From Deltaproteobacteria bacterium (GTDB lineage Bacteria > Myxococcota_A > Polyangia > Polyangiales > JADJMO01), in the NCBI GenBank assembly GCA_025363655.1, contig JANYDK010000073.1, positions 62,001-126,000 on the forward strand: a stretch of 64,000 nt of DNA, read 5' to 3'. The notes beneath the pieces are model-generated. The model saw only the letters and a program-made list of their open reading frames with translations, did not search any database and was not told the origin of the DNA. Below, one piece after another: positions 42,553-51,071 of the stretch (within the stretch, counting starts at the first letter, position 1; each line of letters starts with the position of its first letter). The translations under genes were made by a program, and so were the position numbers.

Positions 42553-44070
42553 ATGGGCGCGCTCGACCTCCAGCAAGCGTACGACGTCGAAGGGTTCCGC
42601 GCGCTCGGGAGGCAGCTCGTCGATGCGCTCGCCGATCACCTCGCGAAGACGGGCGCACGGGAAGGGATGCCGGTGCTCCCGACCGGTACGCCGACGGAGC
42701 TGGTGACGCGATTCGCGCCTGTTTTTCCGGCAATTGCGCCCGATCCGATGGCGCTCGTGCGACGCGTCGTCGAGGCCTCCAACCATCTTCATCATCCGCG
42801 CTACGTCGGCCATCAGGTGACCGCGCCCCTGCCGCTCGCGGCGCTCGGTGAGCTCGTCTCGGCGTTCCTCAACAACTCGATGGCGGTGTTCGAGATGGGG
42901 CCGGCGGGGACGGCGATCGAGCGCGCGGTGATCGCCTGGATGGCGAGCGCGCTCGGATTTCACGTTCGTGAGGCTGGCGAAGCAGCGAAAGCTGGGGGCG
43001 CGGGGGAACTCGGCGCCGAGGGCGTGCTCACGTCGGGTGGCTCGCTCGGGAATCTGACGGCGATGCTGGCGGCTCGGAAGGCGATGGCGCGTCTTCACGA
43101 GACCGACGCGCCTGGTGAAAAGCTCGCCGTCATCACCGCTTCGCAGGCGCACTACAGCATCCGGCGGTCCGTCGACATGATGGGCTTCGGCGAGGGAGGG
43201 CTGATCCTCGCCGCGGTCGACGAGCGTTTTCGTCTCGACGTCGGCGCGCTCGAGGCCGCGTTCGCCGAAGCCGAGCGGCGAGGTCGACGGGTCATCGCCG
43301 TCGCCGCCAGTGCGTGCTCGACGGCCACCGGAGCGTTCGATCCGATCGATGAAATCGCTGATTTTCTCGCGGCGCGGCGCGAGCGCACGTGGCTCCACGT
43401 CGATGGCGCGCACGGAGCGGTGGCCTCCCTCTCGCCTCTTCACCGTCACTTGGTGAAGGGCATCGCGCGCGCCGACTCGGTGGTCTGGGACGCGCACAAG
43501 ATGATGCTGATGCCGTCGCTGGTGACGGCGGTCATCTTCCGCGACGGCGATCGTTCGTTCGACGTCTTCGCGCAGCAGGCGTCGTATCTCTTCGAGGGGC
43601 AGACGCCGCGCGACGAGTGGTGGAACACGGCGGTACGCACGGTCGAGTGCACGAAGAAGATGATGGGACTGCCGCTCCATCTCTGTCTCTCGACGTATGG
43701 TCCTGGCATCTTCGTCGAGTACGTCGACCGTACGTTCGCGCTCGCCCGCGACTTCGCGGCGATGCTGACGGAAGCGGGAGACTTCGAAGTCGCGACCGAG
43801 CCGCAGTGCAACATCGTCTGCTTCCGGCTGCTCGTCCCCGGCGTCGACGGCGCGGCGCTCGATCGGCTGCAAAAAGAGGTGCGTGCGCGCATCGTCGCCT
43901 CGGGCGCGTTTTATCTCGTGAGCACCGGATTGCCGCGCGGAACGTACCTTCGCGTCACCATCATCAACCCGCGAACGACGGCAGATGACTTGCGAGCGCT
44001 CGCCGATTCGGTGCGGGAGACGGCGCGGGAAATTGCGCAGGATTCGAAGCGTTCAGACGTCGCGCCGTAG
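42553..44070 (+). CDS. PLP-dependent group II decarboxylase
   Basis: 505 residues in the glutamate/aromatic-amino-acid decarboxylase fold. Visible motifs: HPRYVGHQ near the N-terminus, GVLTSGGSLGNLTAMLAAR for phosphate binding, LHVDGAHGA with the Asp that pairs with the pyridine N, and the Schiff-base Lys in SVVWDAHKMMLMPS. The substrate cannot be set from sequence; related enzymes act on tyrosine, Dopa, DAB or cysteine sulfinate. It starts 35 bp from apaG on the other strand and overlaps the TetR gene tail by 18 nt at its 3' end. Confidence 0.9.
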   Translation: MGALDLQQAYDVEGFRALGRQLVDALADHLAKTGAREGMPVLPTGTPTELVTRFAPVFPAIAPDPMALVRRVVEASNHLHHPRYVGHQVTAPLPLAALGELVSAFLNNSMAVFEMGPAGTAIERAVIAWMASALGFHVREAGEAAKAGGAGELGAEGVLTSGGSLGNLTAMLAARKAMARLHETDAPGEKLAVITASQAHYSIRRSVDMMGFGEGGLILAAVDERFRLDVGALEAAFAEAERRGRRVIAVAASACSTATGAFDPIDEIADFLAARRERTWLHVDGAHGAVASLSPLHRHLVKGIARADSVVWDAHKMMLMPSLVTAVIFRDGDRSFDVFAQQASYLFEGQTPRDEWWNTAVRTVECTKKMMGLPLHLCLSTYGPGIFVEYVDRTFALARDFAAMLTEAGDFEVATEPQCNIVCFRLLVPGVDGAALDRLQKEVRARIVASGAFYLVSTGLPRGTYLRVTIINPRTTADDLRALADSVRETAREIAQDSKRSDVAP

Positions 44071-44673
44071 ATAGCGGAGGATCATGTCGGCGAGCTCGCC
44101 GATGAGCGCATCACCGAGGAGCTCGGGGCTGCGGAGGACGGCGGCGTGGGTCACCGACTCGACGACGTGGACGACGACGAAGGTGGCGAGGTTGAGGTCT
44201 TTCGGGCGCAGCTCGTGGCGGCGTGCTTCGAGGTAGGCGCGAGCGAGGGCGATGGCGTGGGCTTCGAGATCTTGGATGCGCTCGAGGCGACCGACGCGCG
44301 GGACCTGCTCGACGAGGACTTTGTGCAGCTTGGGATCGAGCGCGTGGGCGTCGATCATCATGCGCACCAGCTCGCGCGTCGCCACCTCGAGCTCGGCGTC
44401 GGCGAGGCGGGCCATCGAGTCACGCACGACGGCGCCCATCTCGTCCATGTGGCGTTCGATGAGCGCGGCGACGAGCGCCTCTTTGCTGGGAAAATATTGG
44501 TAGAGCGAGCCGATGCTGACGCCCGCGGCCTCGGCGATGCGGTTGGTGCTGGCGCGATCGTAGCCCTCTTTCACCAGCACCTTGGCGGTGGCGCCGAGGA
44601 TGGCGTCGACCGTCGCCTTGGAGCGCTCTTGCGTCGCCGCCTTGCGGGGGAGGGTCTTCGGCCTGGGTGCCAT
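44053..44673 (-). CDS. TetR/AcrR-family transcriptional regulator
   Basis: 206 residues. The N-terminal helix-turn-helix is obvious: ATVDAILGATAKVLVKEGYDRASTNRIAEAAGVSIGSLYQYFPSKEAL. The C-terminal ligand-binding region is helical. I take the ATG that leaves a 15-residue basic arm before the domain. It diverges from the P450 gene with 133 bp between starts, and a near-perfect palindrome lies there. The regulator thus likely represses the P450 gene and is itself autoregulated, with a small-molecule inducer. Confidence 0.9.
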   Translation of the reverse strand: MAPRPKTLPRKAATQERSKATVDAILGATAKVLVKEGYDRASTNRIAEAAGVSIGSLYQYFPSKEALVAALIERHMDEMGAVVRDSMARLADAELEVATRELVRMMIDAHALDPKLHKVLVEQVPRVGRLERIQDLEAHAIALARAYLEARRHELRPKDLNLATFVVVHVVESVTHAAVLRSPELLGDALIGELADMILRYLRRDV

Positions 44674-44780
44674 CGAGCGCTCGACTATAGCCACGCCTCG
44701 TGAGCCCTGCACGTCGCTGCTTGGTTACGGCTCGGTAAATTCCTGCCTTTTCTGCCGCGGCGGAATGCGAGTGGTGAATG

Positions 44781-44794
44781 TGAGTGATCGCTCA
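44781..44794. promoter_or_regulatory. Near-palindromic operator, likely TetR site
   Basis: TGAGTGATCGCTCA is a 14-bp palindrome with a GATC centre and one mismatched pair. It lies 12 bp upstream of the P450 start and 107 bp from the TetR start, in the shared intergenic region. Confidence 0.5.
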
Positions 44795-44806
44795 TATACC
44801 TGGAAG

Positions 44807-46189
44807 ATGCGCCGCAGTCTCCCGGTCATGCCTCGCGTCCCTGGGCTGCCGATCCTCGGCAACCTCCTGCAGCTGCGGCGCGATCGTGCAGCGGTGGCAA
44901 TCCGCGTCGCCCGCGAGTTCGGTGACATCGCCGAGCTGCGCGCCGGGGTGATGCGCCTGACGATGATCACCTCGCCCGAGCTGGTCCACGAGCTGCTGGT
45001 GGAGAAGGTCGACGACTTCATCAAGGCGCCGGGGCTCTCGTATTTCGCCAAGCCGCTCCTCGGCGAGGGCCTCCTCACGAGCGAGCGCGACTTTCACAAG
45101 AAGCAGCGGCGGATGATGTCGCCGATGTTCCTCCACAAGCGCATCGCCAGCTACGCCGAGGTGATGGTCGAGCGCACGGCCCGCTTCGCCGAGCGACTTC
45201 GTGACGGACAAGAGCTCGACGTCTCTGCCGCGATGATGGCGCTGACCCTGGAAATCGTGGGCAAAACGCTCTTCGACGCCGAGGTCGGCGACGAGGCCGA
45301 GGAGATCGGCGAGGCGGTGACGGCGGTGATGGAGCATCTCATGGGGATGCTCAGCTCGGTGGTGCCGACGCCGAGGTCGTGGCCGACGCCGTCGAACCTT
45401 CGCAATCGACGCGCCATCGCCCGCCTCGACGAGACGATTTTTCGGATGATTCGCGAGCGACGGCGCGAGGGCGTCGACAAGGGCGATCTCCTCTCGATGC
45501 TCCTCCTCGCGCGTGACGAGGCCGAGTCGAGCGCCTCGAGTGACAGGATGGACGATCAGCAGGTGCGCGACGAGGCGATGACGCTCTTCCTCGCGGGCCA
45601 CGAGACGACGGCGAACGCGCTCTCGTGGGCGTTCTATCTCCTCTCGCAGAACCCCGCGGCGCAGGAGCGCATGCACCGCGAGATCGACGCGCTGGAAGGT
45701 GCGACGCCGACGTTGGCGCTCCTCGAACGACTTCCCTACACGCTGGCGGTTTTCAAGGAGGCGATACGCCTCTATCCGCCGGCCTACGTCATCGGTCGCT
45801 TGGCGGTGCGCGATACGACCATTGGTGGCTATCGCGTGCCGAAGCGGAGCGTGGTCGTCGTCGGGATCATCGGCATGCACCGACGTCCGAGCCTCTTCGC
45901 CGATCCCGATCGCTTCGAGCCGGAGCGGTTTCTCCCCGAGCGCGAGAAGACGATCCCGAAGTACGCGTATCTTCCCTTCGGCGCTGGGCCGCGCATCTGC
46001 ATCGGCAATCACTTCGCGCTGATGGAGGGGCACCTGCTTCTCGCGACGCTCGCCCAGCGTGTTCGTTTCGAAGTGCGTCTCGGTCTCCGCGTCGAGGCCG
46101 AGCCGCTGGTGACGTTGCGGCCGAAGGGCGGAATTCCCGTGCAGGTGCGTCGTCGCGACGGCAGGTCCGCCGCGCCCCACGGAGGCTGA
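44807..46189 (+). CDS. Cytochrome P450
   Basis: The 460-residue protein has the P450 signature in order: I-helix AGHETTANALSW (~263), ExxR in KEAIRL (~318), the PERF region FEPERFLPER, and the haem loop FGAGPRICIGNHFA with Cys near 396. Start at MRRSLPVMPRVPGLP gives the usual Pro-rich N-terminal hinge; an upstream ATG would cross the operator. No membrane anchor is present, so it is soluble and needs separate redox partners. Helix sequence resembles the CYP102/110-like fatty-acid or terpenoid hydroxylases, but substrate is unknown. Confidence 0.93.
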   Translation: MRRSLPVMPRVPGLPILGNLLQLRRDRAAVAIRVAREFGDIAELRAGVMRLTMITSPELVHELLVEKVDDFIKAPGLSYFAKPLLGEGLLTSERDFHKKQRRMMSPMFLHKRIASYAEVMVERTARFAERLRDGQELDVSAAMMALTLEIVGKTLFDAEVGDEAEEIGEAVTAVMEHLMGMLSSVVPTPRSWPTPSNLRNRRAIARLDETIFRMIRERRREGVDKGDLLSMLLLARDEAESSASSDRMDDQQVRDEAMTLFLAGHETTANALSWAFYLLSQNPAAQERMHREIDALEGATPTLALLERLPYTLAVFKEAIRLYPPAYVIGRLAVRDTTIGGYRVPKRSVVVVGIIGMHRRPSLFADPDRFEPERFLPEREKTIPKYAYLPFGAGPRICIGNHFALMEGHLLLATLAQRVRFEVRLGLRVEAEPLVTLRPKGGIPVQVRRRDGRSAAPHGG

Positions 46190-46212
46190 TCGCTCTGGTA
46201 GAACCGGAGGTG

Positions 46213-46875
46213 ATGGCTCCACGAAAAGAAGACGCCAGTCGCTTTCTCCCCGTGACGCGCACGCTCGCGACATTGACCGAAGCAGTCACCCACTGCAAAG
46301 GTTGTCCGATCCACGAGACGGCGACGCAGGCCGTCTTCGGCGAAGGGGACGTGCGCGCGCGGCTGATGATGGTCGGCGAGCAACCGGGCGATCACGAAGA
46401 CCTGGCGGGTCGTCCCTTCGTCGGTCCGGCGGGCAAGCTGCTCGACCAAGCGTTGACCGCGGCGGGCATCACGCGCGAGACGGCGTACGTCACCAACGTC
46501 GTCAAACACTTCAAATTCGAGCCTCGCGGCAAACGGCGCATCCACCAGAAGCCGAACGCCGCCGAAATTTTCGCGTGCACGCCGTGGCTGGTGGCGGAGA
46601 TCGAGGCGGTGCAGCCGACGGTGCTCGTCTGTCTCGGCTCGACGGCGGCGCAGGCGATCCTCGGCAAGGCCTTTCGGGTGACGACGCAGCGAGGCGAGAT
46701 CCTGAAATCACCGCTCGTGCCCAAGGTGCCGCACGTGGTGGCGACGATGCATCCGTCGTCCCTCCTCCGCACGCCCGATCCGCAGACCCGTGAGCTCGAG
46801 CTGGCGCGTCTCATCGCCGACCTGCGGGTGGCGGCGGAGATTCTCGGCTCGGCCGCGACGCTCACCCTTCAGTAA
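46213..46875 (+). CDS. udgX: UdgX-type uracil-DNA glycosylase
   Basis: A good GGAGG site precedes the ATG. The 220-residue enzyme is of the family 4/5 Fe-S type: motif A GEQPGDHEDLAGRPFVGPAG (55-74), Fe-S Cys at about 28, 31, 122 and 138, and the C-terminal MHPSSLLR loop. It also has the extra loop KRRIHQKP (107-114) that defines UdgX; in mycobacterial UdgX the His of this loop forms a covalent bond with the abasic sugar after uracil removal. His is kept here at 111. It follows the P450 gene by 23 bp on the same strand. Confidence 0.93.
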   Translation: MAPRKEDASRFLPVTRTLATLTEAVTHCKGCPIHETATQAVFGEGDVRARLMMVGEQPGDHEDLAGRPFVGPAGKLLDQALTAAGITRETAYVTNVVKHFKFEPRGKRRIHQKPNAAEIFACTPWLVAEIEAVQPTVLVCLGSTAAQAILGKAFRVTTQRGEILKSPLVPKVPHVVATMHPSSLLRTPDPQTRELELARLIADLRVAAEILGSAATLTLQ

Positions 46876-46959
46876 CCTTTTGGCACCCTCGAACGTGTCT
46901 CCCTCGAGAGCGCGACGATCGCGCTCGCCCTCGAGAACCCACGAGAACGGAGAGCGGCC

Positions 46960-48345
46960 ATGGAGCACGAAAATCCGAGCAATTCCGGCGATCACGCAGA
47001 GGTCGTCGACGTCGCGGTGGTCGGCGGAGGGCTCTCGGGGCTGGTGACGGCGGCGCTCCTCGCGCGCGGCGGGGCCTCGGTGCGCCTCTTCGAGAAGGCG
47101 AGCACCCTCGGCGGACGGGCCTCGACGCAAAGAGACGCCGGCGTCCGCTTCAACCTCGGACCGCACGCGGTCTATCTCGCGGGGCCGGCGTACGCGATTT
47201 TACGAGGACTCGGCGTCGAGCCGCGCGGGGGCGTGCCGCGCATCGGGGGGAGCTTCGCGCTCCATCGCGGCCAGCTCGAGACCTTGCCGGGCGGCTTCTT
47301 TTCGCTCCTGACGACGGGCCTCCTCGGGCTCTCGGCGAAGATGGAGATCGGTCGTCTCCTCGCGCGGCTCGAAGCGATCGACGTCGGCCCGCTCGCGGAG
47401 ACGCCGCTCTCGGAGTGGATCGACGCTCATCTTCGCGACGACACCGCGAGGCAGCTCGCGCGCGCGCTCTTCCGCGTCTCGACCTATGCCAACGACGACG
47501 AACGGCAGAGCGCCGGTGCGGCGTTCGCGCAGCTGCAGCTCGCCAATGCGCGGGGTGTGCTCTACGTCGATGGAGGGTGGGGGAACATGGTGACCGCCGT
47601 GGCCGAGGTGGCGAAGGCGGCGGGCGTGGTCATCGAGCTTGGCGCGAAGGTCACGCAGGTCGCGCAATCGCAGGGTCTTCATCGCGTGGAGCTCGTCGAG
47701 GGTCGTCGAATCTTCGCCAAGCAGGTCGTCGCCGCCAGCACGCCGATCGCGGCGAGCACTATTTTTCCAGGGAGCGCGACCCTCGTACGGCACGCGGCGG
47801 AGGCTTCTCCGGTGCGCGCCGCGTGTCTCGACGTGGCGCTGACGAAGGTGCCGCGACGAAGCGGATGGTTCGCGCTCGGCATCGACGTGCCGCTCTATGC
47901 CTCGGTACACACGCGCTGGGCGAGGCTGGTGGACCAAGATGGGCCCGACGAGGGAGCGGTCGTCCACCTCGCGAAATATCTCTCGCCCGGAGACGACGGA
48001 CACGGTGCCGAAGCCGAGCTGACGAAGGCGCTCGAGCTGCTGCAACCAGGTGCTTCGGGGCTCATCCACAGGCGTCGATTCCTGCCGCGCATGACGGTGA
48101 CCGGTGCGCTCGTGCAGGCGAGTCAAGGAGGTCTCATGGGAAGGCCTTCGGTTGCCATCCCCGAGATTCCAGGCGCCTTCGTCGTCGGCGATTGGGTGGG
48201 CGCGCGCGGCATGCTCCTCGACGCAGCGCTCGCCAGCGCCGAGATGGCCGCGACGCAAATTCTCGCGGGCCTCGCCGCGCTCGATGGCCACGTCGATCTC
48301 GGCGCACCTCCTCGCAGCGCCTCGCACGCGAACGTCGCTGCGTGA
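46960..48345 (+). CDS. FAD-dependent oxidoreductase (phytoene desaturase/amine oxidase-like)
   Basis: Residues 17-60 form a Rossmann FAD-binding motif (VVGGGLSGLVTAALLARGG, then FEKASTLGGRAST). The middle contains a substrate-binding domain with SEWIDAHL, and the C-terminus the FAD-closing PGAFVVGDWVGARGMLLDAALASAEMAA. These match NAD(P)-binding/phytoene-dehydrogenase-like oxidases of unknown substrate. The gene is 20 bp upstream of the ECF41-type sigma gene, on the same strand, so they are likely one operon; ECF41 sigma genes commonly neighbour oxidoreductases. Confidence 0.88.
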   Translation: MEHENPSNSGDHAEVVDVAVVGGGLSGLVTAALLARGGASVRLFEKASTLGGRASTQRDAGVRFNLGPHAVYLAGPAYAILRGLGVEPRGGVPRIGGSFALHRGQLETLPGGFFSLLTTGLLGLSAKMEIGRLLARLEAIDVGPLAETPLSEWIDAHLRDDTARQLARALFRVSTYANDDERQSAGAAFAQLQLANARGVLYVDGGWGNMVTAVAEVAKAAGVVIELGAKVTQVAQSQGLHRVELVEGRRIFAKQVVAASTPIAASTIFPGSATLVRHAAEASPVRAACLDVALTKVPRRSGWFALGIDVPLYASVHTRWARLVDQDGPDEGAVVHLAKYLSPGDDGHGAEAELTKALELLQPGASGLIHRRRFLPRMTVTGALVQASQGGLMGRPSVAIPEIPGAFVVGDWVGARGMLLDAALASAEMAATQILAGLAALDGHVDLGAPPRSASHANVAA

Positions 48346-48364
48346 GGCTATCGTGGAGACCGAG

Positions 48365-49411
48365 ATGACCGCACCTCTCACGGCGCCTCTCGTCACGGCG
48401 CCTCTCGCCGCAAAGGCACTCGACGCCGTCTTTCGCGCGAACGAGCGGTATCTGTGGGCGATCGGCTATCGGATGACGGGGAGCGCGGCCGACGCCGACG
48501 ACCTCGTGCAGCAGACGTTCGCCCGCGCGATCGAGTCGCCGCCACGGCGTACGGACGAGCCGATGCGACCGTGGCTCGTGCGCGTGACCGTCAACCTGGC
48601 GAAGGACGCGCTCCGCCGACGTCGGCGTCGTGGGTACGACGGGCCATGGCTGCCGACGCCGATCGAAACGCCGATCGAAACGGAAGACGCGGCGCTCCCG
48701 GCCTTCGAGCCCGCAGTTCCTCTCGGAGGGCCGTTCGCAGGGCACGAGGGCGCAGAGCGAGAGGGCGCAGAGGGAGAGGGCACGACCACGGAAGGGCGTT
48801 ACGATCTCCTCGAGAGCGTCTCGTTCGCATTTCTCCTCGCGCTCGAAGCCCTGACGCCGACGCAGCGGGCGGTGCTTCTTTTGCGCGACGTCTTCGACTA
48901 CTCGGTGCGCGAGGTCGCCGAGGCGCTGACGCTCTCGGAGCCGAACGTGAAGACGACGCATCATCGCGCGCGGCACGCGCTGGAGGGCTACGATCGCAGG
49001 CGTCGTCCACCGACGGCGGAGGTGCAGGCAGCCACGCGCGAGGTCTTGCAGAGCTTCCTCCTCGGCCTCGTCCGACAAGACGTGGCCGCGGTCGAGAAGC
49101 TGCTCGCCGATTCGGTGCGCGCGCTCAGCGATGGTGCGGGTCGGTACCTCGCGGCCCGCGTGCCGATCGTCGGCGCTGCCAAGGTGGCGCGCTTCCACGT
49201 CAACATCAGCCGCAATGGAAGACCGCTCCGCGTCGAGCTGCGGATGCTCAACGGTCTGCCAGCGCTCCTCGGGGTCGATCCGCTCGCCGACGTCGACAAG
49301 CGCGAGGCCCCACGCTTCGTCGTGATGTGCGATCTCGACGCCGAGGGTCGCATCGCCGGCCTCTACAGCGTGCTCGCCGACGAGAAGCTGGCGAGGCTGC
49401 AGTTTCCCTGA
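48365..49411 (+). CDS. ECF41-type sigma factor with SnoaL-like C-terminal domain
   Basis: Region 2 is seen in LWAIGYRMTGSAADADDLVQQTFARAI, region 4 in SVREVAEALTLSEPNVKTTHHRARHAL. Between them lies YDGPWLPTPIETP, the WLP-type linker of ECF41 sigma factors, and after region 4 a ~130-residue SnoaL/NTF2-like domain with SDGAGRYLAARVPIVGA, again typical. In ECF41 this domain contacts the core and controls activity in place of an anti-sigma factor. The region-2/4 linker is long and acidic, with a repeated EGAE stretch. Overlaps nothing downstream; a terminator follows. Confidence 0.9.
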   Translation: MTAPLTAPLVTAPLAAKALDAVFRANERYLWAIGYRMTGSAADADDLVQQTFARAIESPPRRTDEPMRPWLVRVTVNLAKDALRRRRRRGYDGPWLPTPIETPIETEDAALPAFEPAVPLGGPFAGHEGAEREGAEGEGTTTEGRYDLLESVSFAFLLALEALTPTQRAVLLLRDVFDYSVREVAEALTLSEPNVKTTHHRARHALEGYDRRRRPPTAEVQAATREVLQSFLLGLVRQDVAAVEKLLADSVRALSDGAGRYLAARVPIVGAAKVARFHVNISRNGRPLRVELRMLNGLPALLGVDPLADVDKREAPRFVVMCDLDAEGRIAGLYSVLADEKLARLQFP

Positions 49412-49420
49412 GAAATACGC

Positions 49421-49448
49421 AAAAAGCGGCGAACTTCAGCGCTTTTTT
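49421..49448. terminator. Bidirectional terminator between convergent genes
   Basis: AAAAAGCG and CGCTTTTT form an 8-bp stem around an 11-base loop, with A tract on one side and T tract on the other. It lies 10 bp after the ECF41 stop and overlaps the last codons of the MarR gene. Confidence 0.6.
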
Positions 49449-49969
49449 GCCGTCGGCCCGTCGTCGGCGAAGAGCATCGTCGCCGGCGTCTCGGTCGGCG
49501 TGAGGGCGAAGCTCAATTTGGCGAGTCCGCTCGTGAGCACGCGCCGCTCGGCCTTGCTCAGGCCTTCGATGGCGCTGATGAGCCGCTCCTGCGCCGCCTC
49601 GGGAGCCTTCTCGAGCGTCGCGCGACCCTTGCGCGTGAGCGAGAGCTGGACGCGACGGCGATCGGCCTCTGAAGGCGCGCGGCTGACGAAGCCACCCTCG
49701 ACGAGACGAGAGACCACCGCCGAGACGGAGCTCTGGTGCGTCAGCGTCCGCTCAGCGAGCGCGTTGACCGAGAGGCCGCGCTCGCTCGCCAACTTGTGGA
49801 GGACGAAGAGCTGCGCCGCCGAGAGACCGAGGCGCTTCTCGGTGTCACGCGACGAGTTGTGAAGACCTTGGACGAGCCGCCGGACGCCATCGAGGACCGC
49901 GCGGATCTCCTGTTGGGGGCCCTTCGGCGCACTCTTCGCCCTGGTTGCCACGCGGCGCCAAGGTAGCAT
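49436..49969 (-). CDS. MarR-family transcriptional regulator
   Basis: 177 residues with the winged helix of MarR: LGLSAAQLFVLHKLASERGLSVNALAERTLTHQSSVSAVVSRLVEGGFVSRAPSEADRRRVQLSLTRKG, with the recognition helix and the DRR wing. The C-terminal helix gives dimerisation. A GTG at 49951 is an alternative start and would fit a shorter N-terminus. It is back to back with fpg, whose start is seven bases away, so both promoters lie inside the opposite genes or overlap; cross-regulation is possible. Confidence 0.85.
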   Translation of the reverse strand: MLPWRRVATRAKSAPKGPQQEIRAVLDGVRRLVQGLHNSSRDTEKRLGLSAAQLFVLHKLASERGLSVNALAERTLTHQSSVSAVVSRLVEGGFVSRAPSEADRRRVQLSLTRKGRATLEKAPEAAQERLISAIEGLSKAERRVLTSGLAKLSFALTPTETPATMLFADDGPTAKKR

Positions 49970-49976
49970 GACGACG

Positions 49977-51071
49977 ATGCCGGAGCTGCCCGACGTCGAG
50001 GTCTATCGCGAGGTCCTCGCGCGTCGTCTCGTCGGCAAGGCGATCACGCGCCTCCGGGTGCGAACGCCCTTCGTGCTCCGAACCTTCGACCCGCCGATCT
50101 CGGCGCTCGCGGGAAAAAAGGTCACCGGCGTGCGGCGCCTCGGCAAGCGCATCGTCTTCGTCCTCGAGGACGATCTCTTCCTCGTCGTCCACTTGATGGT
50201 CGCGGGACGTTTCAAATGGAACGACAAGCCCGACGCAGGAATCCCTGGAAAACTAGGCATCGCCGCGTTCGACTTCACCGGCGCGACGGTGATCCTCACC
50301 GAGGCGAGCATGAAGAAGCGCGCCTCGATTCACCTCGTGCGCGGCGAAGACGCCCTCGTCGCCCTCGCCGCCAAGGGCCTCGAGCCGCTGCAGATCGATC
50401 GCGCCACCTTCGCCGCCGTGCTCGCGCGCGAGAACCACACCATCAAGCGCACGCTCACCGATCCGCGCATGTTCTCCGGCATCGGCAACGCCTACTCGGA
50501 CGAAATTCTCCACCGCGCCAAGGTCTCGCCGGTGAAGTGGACGAGCCGGCTCGACGAGCAGGAGATCGATCGCCTCTACCAGGCGACGCGCACCGTGCTG
50601 CCTGAGTGGACCGAGCGTCTGCGCAAGGAAGCCGGCGACGGTTTTCCCGAGAAGGTGACCGCCTTCCGATCGGAGATGGCGGTGCACGGAAAGTACGGGC
50701 AGCCGTGCCCGGTGTGTGGCTCCAAGGTGCAGCGCATCGTCCACGCCGAGAACGAGACCAACTACTGCGCGGTCTGCCAGACGGAAGGAAAGCTCCTCGC
50801 CGATCGCGCGCTCTCGCGTCTCTTGCGTGACGACTGGCCGCGCAGCCTCGACGATCTCGAAGACTTCAAAGATGCGCGGATGCTTCGGCAACCGAGCGAA
50901 GCGAGATTGACCGAAGCGGCCAAAGTTGCGAAGCAATCTTTGGCGAACGAGAAACTTCCTTCCGAGGCCGCCTCGGAGCGCCTTCAGAGCGGATACGGCA
51001 GCGTCGCGCCCAGCACCGTGACCAAGACCAAGACGACGGGCACGAGGACCAAGAAGACCAAGAACGTGTAG
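49977..51071 (+). CDS. Formamidopyrimidine-DNA glycosylase family protein
   Basis: The start is fixed by MPELPDVE: Pro-2 is the nucleophile and Glu-3 the catalytic acid of Fpg/Nei. Further motifs: LGKRIVFVLEDD, HLMVAGRFKW, EILHRAKVSP, VTAFRSEM, and the zinc finger CPVCGSKVQRIVHAENETNYCAVC (C-x2-C-x16-C-x2-C, ~243-267). The finger lacks the usual Arg-Ser/Thr-x-x-C sequence and has NETNYC instead, as in divergent Fpg-like members, so lesion choice may differ. The last ~70 residues form a Lys/Thr tail that overlaps the convergent transporter by 88 nt. Confidence 0.9.
   Translation: MPELPDVEVYREVLARRLVGKAITRLRVRTPFVLRTFDPPISALAGKKVTGVRRLGKRIVFVLEDDLFLVVHLMVAGRFKWNDKPDAGIPGKLGIAAFDFTGATVILTEASMKKRASIHLVRGEDALVALAAKGLEPLQIDRATFAAVLARENHTIKRTLTDPRMFSGIGNAYSDEILHRAKVSPVKWTSRLDEQEIDRLYQATRTVLPEWTERLRKEAGDGFPEKVTAFRSEMAVHGKYGQPCPVCGSKVQRIVHAENETNYCAVCQTEGKLLADRALSRLLRDDWPRSLDDLEDFKDARMLRQPSEARLTEAAKVAKQSLANEKLPSEAASERLQSGYGSVAPSTVTKTKTTGTRTKKTKNV

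Noticed and set aside
42049-43872. Upstream extension of the cyaY frame
   Set aside because: Antisense to the decarboxylase and apaG-overlapping; CyaY aligns only to the last 109 residues.
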